From assembly GCF_000350225.1 (NCBI RefSeq), contig NW_005179077.1, forward strand, positions 1 through 64,000: 64,000 bases of DNA, read 5' to 3'. A model generated the notes under the pieces. The model was not told the DNA's origin and ran no database searches. It saw only the letters and a program-made list of their open reading frames with translations. Positions within the stretch are counted from its first letter, which is position 1; the number at the start of each line of letters is the position of its first letter. Positions 51,023-59,748 of the stretch are shown piece by piece. Both the position numbers and the translations under genes were made by a program. The DNA is from Chondrus crispus (lineage: Eukaryota; Rhodophyta; Florideophyceae; Gigartinales; Gigartinaceae).

Positions 51023-53902
51023 ATGACCACCACCCCAGATCTATCCACGCCGCACCGCCTTACGCGCCGCACCTTCTTCTGGCAGGTCCATGTCCCGCGC
51101 GCCACATCCACCGCCGTTGTCTCGCACGGTCGCCACACCGCTGCCGGCCGCGACCGCGTCAAGCACTTCGACTCCACCGCCGCCGCCCTGGAGTGGGCGC
51201 ACAGCGCCGTCCAGGATAAGCTGCGTGCCGGTTACGAACATGTTCCGCCGGAGGACCACAACATGCTTCCGGCCCAAGAGGACAAGGAGCAGAAGGAGGA
51301 GCCACAGGTCGAAGGAGACGCTTCCGCTCAGAGAAGGTCCGGCCGGAAGAGGCACGCCCCCCAAAAGTTCCAGCCAGATGCTGCCGCTAAGAAGGCCAAG
51401 ACCAAACCGAACCAGAAGGCAAAGAAGGAGCCGCAGCCGTCTGTTAGTGGAAAGCCTGCCAAGAATACCACCCGTCACACGTCTAAAACGAAGCGCGGCC
51501 TGCGCGGACAATCTGCTGTTGACACGACCGCTCCCTTGGGTGTCGTTGATCCTGCCTCCAACTCAGACGGCGTCATCGTTACGGATCGCAGTTCCCCTGG
51601 TGCCCCGGTTGTCTACGATGTCATGCTGGTCTTGTTTTCCAAGGCCCTGAGACATGATAAGTTCATCGTGTTGCAGCTCATCGAGGAGCAGAACCCCAAG
51701 GGCTTTCTGCTTTACGAGCGCTGGGGAAGGACGGGGACGTCCGGCATGTCGCTCTCGACTAGTTTTGGACAAGGCAAATTACAACACGCTCTTTCTGCCT
51801 TCCATGACAAGTTCAAGCTGAAGACTGGCCTACCCTTTGATCTCAGAGACACAGCCCCTATTAAGGGCAAGTATCGTATGGTCAAGCAGAACTTCCAGGT
51901 GAAGGCGGAAGCCTTCGCTTCAGAGCATGCCCGCTGGCAGTATTGGGTTGGCGATGGTGTTGATGGCAAGGCCAATGGGTGGTACGAATATGACGAGTCG
52001 GGGACCACTCTCGCCGAGCAGCTTTACATGGAATTTCAGAACAACCCCTGGCTCACGGAACGTATTGTCGCCAGTGGTCAATGGTCTTACCTCGTCAATC
52101 TCTTATCTATGACTCAGACTAACATTGTTCATCCGAACCACACGTGCCGTCACATTCGCCGCGTTGCACCGGGAGAGAACCCGGATGATTACGATCCCAC
52201 CGATGACTTTCCGGGCACCACGACAAACGCAATAGCGCCGTCTGTTCTTCCTCTTAACGTCAAGGCGAAGAAGCCGAACGTGCTTCCTGTAACGACGAAG
52301 CCGGCGCACAAGGTAGAGCCAGCACCGCATGCGAGCACTTCAGATGCTGCGCCGGCCAAGACCTCCATGAAGAAAGAGCCAGCTCAAGAACCAGCTACTG
52401 CCCAGGACGTGCAGGTAATCATTCCGGTCGATACTATGTGTCCGAATGCCGAGCGGTATGTTGTCTTTGGTGATTTCGATGCGACCCTCAACCAGACCAA
52501 TATTATGAAGGGGAACAACAACAACAAATATTACAGGATTCAATTGTTGCAACATAAGAAGACGAAACGCTTCCTCCTTTGGACGCGCTGGGGACGGGTT
52601 GGCGAGGCGCGAAGCACACAGACAAAACTCCAGTCCTGTAACGGCCAAGAGGGGTGCGAGCAAGCCTTTGAGAAGAAGTTTAGCGACAAGACTGGCAACT
52701 TATGGGACAACCGCGACAACTTTGTACCCCGCAAGAAAAAGTATGAAATGCTGGAAATGGATTACACCACGAAAAAGGAGGAAGACGTGAAACCATTGAT
52801 AATGTCTCTGAAGAGCAAGGAAGAGAATGTTGAGTACCTTCCTTCGTGCTTGCCGGACGAAACTCGTGATTTGATCGAAATGCTGTTTGAGGAGGACGTG
52901 TACATTGACGCCCTCAGGGAATTTGAAATCGACGTTAACAAGATGCCGTTGGGTGCGTTGTCGACCGACCAAATTCAGAAGGGTGTTGCGGTTCTCGAAG
53001 AGCTTGAACAAGCTCTCAAGGCCTCTGGGAATCAACGTGCGAAACTGGAGCGGCTATCTTCGCAATTCTACACGACGATTCCTAGGGATTTCGGGAGGAC
53101 TCGTCCCCCTGTGATTTCCAATCCCGACATGCTGCAGAAGTGCTACGACATGTGTAATGTTCTTCTCGATATGGAGAAGGCCACCGACATGATGTCCAAG
53201 GCTGCAGACACAGTCAAGGAAGAGAAGGAAGATCCTCAGAAACTCCCTCATCCAACGGAGGCACAATATGCGTCACTGAATGCCGAGCTCAAACATATAC
53301 CGAGAGACAGCGAGGAGTATGATGTGGTTGCGAAGGCGTTCGATAAAACCAAGGGACAGTATGAAAGCGCCAAGCTCCTTGATGTTTGGCGCGTTGAAAG
53401 AATGGGTGAGAAGGCACGGTTCGAGCAGGTGAGCCATCACAACAACTACTTACTCTGGCATGGAAGTCATATCGCTGCTATTTCGGCAATTCTCGCAACA
53501 GGTCTGAGAATCATGCCACATTCTGGAGGCCGGGTGGGCCGCGGTATCTATCTGGCATCAGAAAATGGAAAGAGCCAATCGTATACGACGCCGGAGTGTC
53601 GGCGCAAGGTTGGCTGCATGTTTCTAGCAGAGGCGGCGCTTGGGAAGATAGCTGAGATTATAAAAGACGATCCGAGCTTGAAACGGCCCCCCAGTGGTTT
53701 CGATTCGGTGAGAGCCTGCGGCAGACAAACACCGGGTGGGTTCAAGGAAGTTCAATTCGATGATAGACATGTCAAGTTGCCTGTTGAGCAACCTGTTGAT
53801 AACCCCAAAGCCAAAGACAGTAGCTTCCGTCAAGATGAGTACTTGATATACAACGAAGCACAGGCGAGAATACGATATGTAATAACTGTGAAGAAGGGCT
53901 AG
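51023..53902 (+). CDS. Poly(ADP-ribose) polymerase with WGR and WWE domains
   Basis: A 959-residue single-exon protein, ATG at 51023, with a C-rich leader. Reading from the N-terminus: a WGR-like domain (about 14-75, FFWQVHVP..VSHGRHTAAG), a Lys/Pro-rich basic linker with likely nuclear signals (95-165), a WGR domain (195-290, ERWGRTGTSG), a WWE domain (300-380, WQYWVGDGVDGKANGWYEYD, then RHIRRV), a second clear WGR (475-580, LLWTRWGRVGEA), the helical PARP regulatory domain (605-740), and the catalytic domain (750-959). The catalytic triad is visible: His in LLWHGS, Tyr in GRGIYLA and Glu in DEYLIYN, so polymerase rather than mono-transferase chemistry is expected. WGR domains sense DNA breaks and WWE domains bind ADP-ribose chains. 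Nuclear DNA-repair function is inference. No zinc fingers or BRCT are present. Confidence 0.92.
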   Translation: MTTTPDLSTPHRLTRRTFFWQVHVPRATSTAVVSHGRHTAAGRDRVKHFDSTAAALEWAHSAVQDKLRAGYEHVPPEDHNMLPAQEDKEQKEEPQVEGDASAQRRSGRKRHAPQKFQPDAAAKKAKTKPNQKAKKEPQPSVSGKPAKNTTRHTSKTKRGLRGQSAVDTTAPLGVVDPASNSDGVIVTDRSSPGAPVVYDVMLVLFSKALRHDKFIVLQLIEEQNPKGFLLYERWGRTGTSGMSLSTSFGQGKLQHALSAFHDKFKLKTGLPFDLRDTAPIKGKYRMVKQNFQVKAEAFASEHARWQYWVGDGVDGKANGWYEYDESGTTLAEQLYMEFQNNPWLTERIVASGQWSYLVNLLSMTQTNIVHPNHTCRHIRRVAPGENPDDYDPTDDFPGTTTNAIAPSVLPLNVKAKKPNVLPVTTKPAHKVEPAPHASTSDAAPAKTSMKKEPAQEPATAQDVQVIIPVDTMCPNAERYVVFGDFDATLNQTNIMKGNNNNKYYRIQLLQHKKTKRFLLWTRWGRVGEARSTQTKLQSCNGQEGCEQAFEKKFSDKTGNLWDNRDNFVPRKKKYEMLEMDYTTKKEEDVKPLIMSLKSKEENVEYLPSCLPDETRDLIEMLFEEDVYIDALREFEIDVNKMPLGALSTDQIQKGVAVLEELEQALKASGNQRAKLERLSSQFYTTIPRDFGRTRPPVISNPDMLQKCYDMCNVLLDMEKATDMMSKAADTVKEEKEDPQKLPHPTEAQYASLNAELKHIPRDSEEYDVVAKAFDKTKGQYESAKLLDVWRVERMGEKARFEQVSHHNNYLLWHGSHIAAISAILATGLRIMPHSGGRVGRGIYLASENGKSQSYTTPECRRKVGCMFLAEAALGKIAEIIKDDPSLKRPPSGFDSVRACGRQTPGGFKEVQFDDRHVKLPVEQPVDNPKAKDSSFRQDEYLIYNEAQARIRYVITVKKG

Positions 53903-55365
53903 AAATAATTGCATTAAGTTGGGATACATTCATCGTTCGAGACATAATTTGTCTGCTCTCCCTTTTCTGGGCTTTCTAAGCATAGTTCTGGTCAAAAAAA
54001 ACAAGCTGTACGTGAGTGGATGTGTTATCTCTATTAGATCCGATCGTCCATTAGACCACCGCCGTTAGTTCAGTCTGGAGTTAGTTGGCCTTCACGAGAT
54101 TGTATGAGCATCGTTAAAGCCACCTTTCAAAAGCTGAAGTAGTGATCGTAGGATCAAGTAGATGTTTTAAGTTACAACGCTGCTCTAAATCTGCAGGATC
54201 TCAAAGAATTCAAGGTAGACGGCTGGTTCTGGTTCCCTCTCAGACTTTTTCTACGCTACGACCTAATAAATCCCTAGTGAGGTACAGGGCCGCGACAAAA
54301 TGTGTGCAGGTCACGTCTTGAAGCGTTGGGCACTACACACGCTTATGGAAACGAATGCCAACAGGACGAAAGCAATTGTTCAAAAGCAGACCCATAAAGC
54401 TTTTCACAATTTCAATCCTGCAAAGGCGTAGAGACTGCCAAGGAAAACTTCATATCGAAACATACGCTTCTGTCGCGTAGCACGAACGAACCCTTTCATT
54501 CTCTTCGTATGTCTAATTCCGCTTATTGCCCTACATGTCCTCCGAATGTTGCTCTCATCCCTCTGCTATTCTTCACTGTCCTTTTTCGTGACTCCCTGTC
54601 AGAAGTGCATCCTTTCATTCTGTCCGGTGCTGGCCCGTTGCTCGCAACTATGCGTGAGCCGCTACCGTCAATGATTCTCAGCATGACCCCCCTGAAACCG
54701 TTAATATGCTTTTTGAGCTGGTGGCAATGGTGAGAGGGAATTTGGTACAGTAGTCGAAATCTACAGTACCGTTGGTACAGTAGTCTCTCTTTAAAGGAAT
54801 GACCCGCAAAAGAATATTCTTTTTAGTAGAGTACATACACTGTTTCCCGTCCTGGGAATGGCCAAAACAACCCTATTTTCATGACATTTATTCATATACG
54901 ACATAAGAATATAGTATATCGAATGTCGCTTTATCCCATGGAGTACAGTATGTAGAAGGGAACGTATTTTGGTCCTCTAAAACGGCCAAACAGATGTCCG
55001 AGATCTGCTTGGTATAATGGTCAGACGGATGTTCCGAATTTGGCTGTACTACGCTACCTTCGGTGCATCAAAAGAGATCTCTCAGCTGCCAAAGTGCAAA
55101 CACAGAAGCAGACGAGAATTGATTCCTTGTTTTCAGGGGCGCCAGTAACTTTGCTGGACAAGCATCATAACTGCTGGCATAGGAATATTCTCTTTAGATG
55201 AATAATAATGTCCTTTCCCGTCCTCATTCTTACAAAGAGAGATTACTGTAATGGGGGGTCGAATAGACCCAGATCGAGCTCTAATCTATCGGAAAATATA
55301 TTCGAATAGATTAGAAACATGTGGTAGAGTATCGTTTTTTCCACGGCTGAAAATTTATCATTAGA
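53903..55365. other. Intergenic region
   Basis: About 1.5 kb after PARP. It contains GTACCGTTGGTACAGTA (about 54767), which also occurs near 18920, and TAGACCC-type words near 55265 resembling Harbinger subterminal motifs. No gene recognised. Confidence 0.45.
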
Positions 55366-55368
55366 TTA

Positions 55369-57890
55369 GAGCATCCCCACCGGCGATTGAAAAGTGCTAA
55401 ATATTTTAGAAACTTGGCGAGCCTTGATTGTCCTCTCTCTATTATACACCTTTTCTTTTTTAAGACCATGCCGAGAACTGCATTGACCTGCAGGTCAACC
55501 CCACCGGCAAAAAACCGCACCCTCCTACTTGTGAAGCGCATGCTCCTACTCACTGAAGTCCGATGCAAACACCTTCACAACCTCCACGGAGTACCATGGG
55601 CATCTCTGACTTCGTGGAGGACGACATTCTCGAGATTGTTGAGGATGTTTTGTCCTCGGATAGCGAACAAACAAGACGCCACCAAAAATACGGGCAATCG
55701 ATTTTAAGCCCCACGCCAAACAAAGAGACCCATGCAACACCACCAAGGCCGTTTTCTAGGCCAAACGGAAGCAGAGACGCAACACAAAGGCCAGAAAATA
55801 CCCACAAAAATCAGGAGGACCACGGCACCCCCCAAGACGAGAAAAGAAGCAACTAAATTCCCCGACGCGGCCGAATGGCGAAAAGCGCATGACGCAGAAC
55901 TCGATCAACTAAACAGTATGCATGCGATAGAATGGCACTCCCCAACGCCCAATATTCTCAAACGCGACATATTTCCTACGACAATGACCTACAGATACAA
56001 GCACAGCTTGGCATCGGCGAACTCACTACGGAAAGCACGCTGCTCCATTTGAGGGGACCTCATGAAACCGACCGTGCACTATGACCCGGATAAGACAGCC
56101 ACATACATGGCAGACAAGACGAAAATACGAGAATTCTTCGCAATCGCCGGGTCAATGAACATGCACGTCGAGCATTGTGACATTATGGGAGCCTACCTAC
56201 ACCAACAATACCAACAACACAAGAAAGTATTTGTGTGGCAACCCCTCCGATTTGATGGCACGTACAAGCACAAAAGTCCACACGGCCAAATGAAAGGGAA
56301 CCTCTACGGCACACCGGCCGCAGCAATCATATATAGCACGCAATTAAATAACCACCTCAAAAAATGGATACACGCAGCTACGCTCGGACACGTCACTGTT
56401 CACAAAACGGGACAACCACCACATAATTCTCATCGGGATCAGCATGGATGACTTTTTGCCAGTTGCAACTAACCCCACCCTGAGTGACGCACTGTACAAG
56501 GTACTGCGAGCCAAGTACCAAGTCAAAAGACTCGGACGCCCCGAAAAGTACCTGAACTGGACCATACAGTACAGAAAAGAAGGGATCCACACCTCCCAGC
56601 CACAGCAAATTGACAGCGAAGTGCCCATGCTCTCTCAAAACCAGAACAACCCCCTACGCACACCATACCTCGACGGTGTCAAAGTGGACCCTCCCACCAA
56701 AGAGGAGACCACACGAGAAGAAATACCTGACATATACAGCACTGCAAAAGGGGCAATCAGATACATAGCCGACTCTAACAGGCCCGACATCGCCTTCCCA
56801 GCGACAACACTAGCGAGGGCGCTAAAAAGACCCACGCAGCGCCACTGAAAACTGCTGCAACGACTGGCACAGTACCTCCACACGACCCGCACGGAGGGAA
56901 TCTTTATGCCCCGAGGAACAAAACAGGGCATCACAATCGACGCGTTCTCGGACGCCGACTACGCGAAAGACGAGACGACGCCAAAATCCCTCACCGGCAC
57001 CATCACGCTGCGCAACGGCTCCCCGGTACAATGGCTCTCGCAAAAACAACCGATCGTCGCCAAGAGCACACGCGAGGCGAAATACATAGCAGCCGCCGAA
57101 ACCGCCTCCCTCACAATTTTGCTCGCCAACATGATGAGGGAAACGAGCATACCGACCCGCCAACCAGTCCTGCACGTCGACAATTCGGCCGCCGTGCAAA
57201 TGGCAAAAAACCGGCGCCACGCGCAGACGAAACTGTATCAATGTAAGATACCCTTTCTTGCACGAGACAGGTCTAAACCCAAAGTATGGCGTATCCCCAC
57301 TACCGAGCAAAAGGCGGATATATGACGAAACTGCTCAAAAACACGCTGTACCAAAAGCACAAGCACAACATACAGATGAACCCACCCCCCGCACCGCCAG
57401 GAAGCCCTCGCGTCCGGGGGAGTGTGGTTCCATCCAGAACCAACGACGCTCAGACTTCCTACATACAACGCTAACACATGGTTCTATCCAGATAAGGCAG
57501 CCCTCACAGATAAGGCATACAGCCATTTAGGTCTACCATAGCAAACAGAATAAAGTCGCTGTCGCCTCCGCCACCTCCGGAGGTCGGAGGCATCGGTCTG
57601 ATCTTGGCATCACCCTACTGAGAGCAGACAAGGAATAGAACACGGTAGACAGTCATTTCAGAGCATTCTAAGCAATAAATGGACACGTGCCAGAAAGGCG
57701 AGCATAATAGTTCGTTCTGTCAATAGTTCGTATCTGTGGGTCCTGGCACGGGGCCAAATATTGAGAGGTACCTACTGTAACGGACATTGTCTATCGGGTA
57801 AATGACCCGTTAGATCTACCTATCAAAACTACGCACTTGGCAAAAAAGTCCCAATATATTTCAAAATAGACGTTTGCGGTAGAGATGCTC
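55369..57890. mobile_element. TIR-flanked element (TTA target duplication) enclosing a copia remnant
   Basis: The left end is TTA then GAGCATCCCCACCGG (target copy 55366-55368). The right end is CGGTAGAGATGCTC then TTA (57891-57893). The inverted ends match at about 12 of 14-15 positions and the flanking TTA is the PIF/Harbinger target. No transposase is inside; the interior is instead Ty1/copia pol, so the element is a non-autonomous Harbinger derivative invaded by, or carrying, retrotransposon sequence. Confidence 0.6.
55732..57370 (+). pseudogene. Ty1/copia retrotransposon pol remnant (reverse transcriptase and RNase H)
   Basis: The reverse transcriptase begins with FPDAAEWRKAHDAELDQL and has CDIMGAYLHQ (first catalytic Asp) and SMDDFL, the YxDD box with Tyr replaced. 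The RNase H part has DADYAKDETTPKSLTG, STREAKYIAAAE and LHVDNSAAVQMAKN. The end motif (QKADI / TKLLKNTLY) is split between two frames. In-frame TGA codons at 56050 and 56846, a frameshift near 56420 and another near 57322 break the frame. Gag, protease and integrase were not found and no LTR pair was recognised, so only the 3' half of pol survives. It is inactive. Confidence 0.85.
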
Positions 57891-57894
57891 TTAG

Positions 57895-58381
57895 GGCCGT
57901 ATCGCGCCGATAAACTTTGGTTAACTGTTGACAGTTGACATCATCCTTAATGCTATCTTCGCCATGCAATAACTTCATCGGAGCAGCTCAGACTATCCCT
58001 CCGTATTGAAAGAAAAACCTCCAGGGGAAGAATCGTATGTTCGAGAAGAACGCTTTGTGTTTGTCAGCAGAAGAGAAAGCTCAGGAACCCCCCCTTCCAT
58101 CCCGCTTCTCGGCTCCGAACCGGAGAACTGGTCACCAATCGGTTTCATCTCCCCAAACCGTCCAAAATCCATCCTGTAATATCATAGACCACAAGAGCGC
58201 CCTCAATCACCTTCTTTGAGCGAGAAAGTTTCCTTCAGAGAATGATCCCGCCTTTGCTCTTGATTATCCCAAGCAATTCACGACCGTGAAACTCATTTCG
58301 TAAGAGTTGCACTCTCAACCGTTTCCCTATCAAGAAATCAAGGGGGCATTGTCTTCGGGAAGCCGTGCGCCCGAACTAGAT
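57895..58381. other. Upstream region of the rolling-stone-like gene
   Basis: About 490 bp between the TIR element and the next gene. A frame at 58037-58219 lacks domains. Likely promoter and leader. Confidence 0.4.
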
Positions 58382-59137
58382 ATGTCGCGTTCCTCTTGCG
58401 CATCATTCTGGGGTCCATTCCGCCCGCTATTTGGAGGCCACACCCTCCAGGAGGTCGCCACATCGGCCTTCTTTCCACCATGGCTCGTTCTCGCATGGCG
58501 AGCGGTGTTTGCAATATTTATGAGCACTACCCTGATTGTCTATAGTATTCGCGGTGTGTACACATATCAATTCTACAGCATCTGGTGCCATATCGGTATC
58601 GCGATTGCTTTCACTCTCAACGCCTCCGCCTCTGCACTGTATTTATTTTCCCAGTCCCCGCGCCGCGACAACATTACCTTTCTGGCGTTTTTCATCTTTC
58701 TCTGGTTTCAGGTCTTTGCCATTGCAGCTCTTTTTCTTGATGTCGTTTTCTGGACGATCCTGTTCGACTTCGATGGGTCTCCGACTTTTGCCCAGCTATC
58801 TCAACATGCCGTTAACCTAGTGTTTGTCCTGCTCGACCTCTTGCTCTCGGCTCGCATGCAATTCAAGCTGCTTTACGGAGTAGTGTTCATAGCATACACA
58901 ATTGGATACCTTACCTTTGCTTGGATTCGCTTTGCGATCACGGATGATTGGGTCTATGGGTTCTTGGACTATACGGATCAGAGTGCGGGCCTCACTGTCG
59001 CGTATTATTTTGGAGTGCTGCTTTGGGCGTTTGTAGCGGCTTTCATTATGATTCTGGTTTCGAAACTAAGCCGGTGCCCGTGCGTTACAGCGCGAAAAAA
59101 ATCAACAGAGGCTGTGACAAGGGAGGAAATCGTTTAA
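58382..59137 (+). CDS. Rolling-stone-like multi-pass membrane protein
   Basis: The ATG at 58382 gives 251 residues; the frame is open 25 codons further up, but without an ATG. About six transmembrane segments are visible, starting with PPWLVLAWRAVFAIFMSTTL. The layout and motifs match the rolling stone / AIG1-related group: a segment ending WTILFDF, then HAVNLVFVLLDLLLS, a helix with FIAYTIGYLTFAWIRFA, then WVYGFLDY and a last helix (YFGVLLWAFVAAFIMILVSK). The C-terminus is short and cytosol-type (basic then EE). In Drosophila, rolling stone is needed for myoblast fusion; in algae no function is known. The assignment rests on motif spacing, so it is moderate. Confidence 0.6.
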   Translation: MSRSSCASFWGPFRPLFGGHTLQEVATSAFFPPWLVLAWRAVFAIFMSTTLIVYSIRGVYTYQFYSIWCHIGIAIAFTLNASASALYLFSQSPRRDNITFLAFFIFLWFQVFAIAALFLDVVFWTILFDFDGSPTFAQLSQHAVNLVFVLLDLLLSARMQFKLLYGVVFIAYTIGYLTFAWIRFAITDDWVYGFLDYTDQSAGLTVAYYFGVLLWAFVAAFIMILVSKLSRCPCVTARKKSTEAVTREEIV

Positions 59138-59748
59138 GCGGGCCCGTTCAACAATTCTCGAGTTGCAAAGTTCCTAGAAGTGTATGATAAAAGCTGTGAG
59201 GTAAGGCGTTTCGACAACCTCCGCAGTTTTCATGGGGGAACGCTTTAATATATTTCGACTGTTGTGTGCGCGAATGTGACGCGCATTTTGCAAGCAACTC
59301 GCCTGCTTTCTTTGTTGTTCATGAGCTTAGTTCCAGATTACCTTCGATCAGACCTGCGTTCGATAGCAGAACAAATCCCACGACCCCCGTCTACACTTTT
59401 AAGATCATTGACACACGATCCACCAAAAATGAAGCAAAGGCTCTAGCTAGCTACCCTTCGAAGGGTAGCTCTACCAGAAGGGTAGAGAGAGTTTCTGTCT
59501 TGAGTTTACCCTCAATATTTTGCAAATCCTGAGTACCACTGTAATGGTCTGGATCAAACATTGCGGGATGGCGGGAAAATGTTGAAACGAAGGACCAGCA
59601 ATGCAACCAGTTCTACTTTCGGAAGGGTGCAGATACCATCCCCTTTTCAGGTTGACCAAGGAGAAACTATATCATTTGCCGGCACAATCACATCTTTCAA
59701 AGTCAGTTGTTCTCTCCTTGCGGGAAAGGCATTGATAGAAGTCTATGA
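59138..59748. other. Intergenic region
   Basis: About 610 bp between two plus-strand genes. It contains the palindrome AGCTACCCTTCGAAGGGTAG (59449-59470), with a third half-copy of GAAGGGTAGA just after it. The frame of MLH1 does not extend upstream with conservation. Confidence 0.5.
59449..59470. repeat. Perfect 22-bp palindrome of the TACCCTT..AAGGGTA family
   Basis: A self-complementary 22-mer centred on TTCGAA, about 280 bp upstream of MLH1. The same core occurs at 19098-19113 and, one base imperfect, at 32317. Confidence 0.85.

Noticed and set aside
55005..55090. tRNA A-box-like word (TGGTATAATGG)
   Set aside because: No B-box/T-loop follows at the right distance and no cloverleaf could be drawn.
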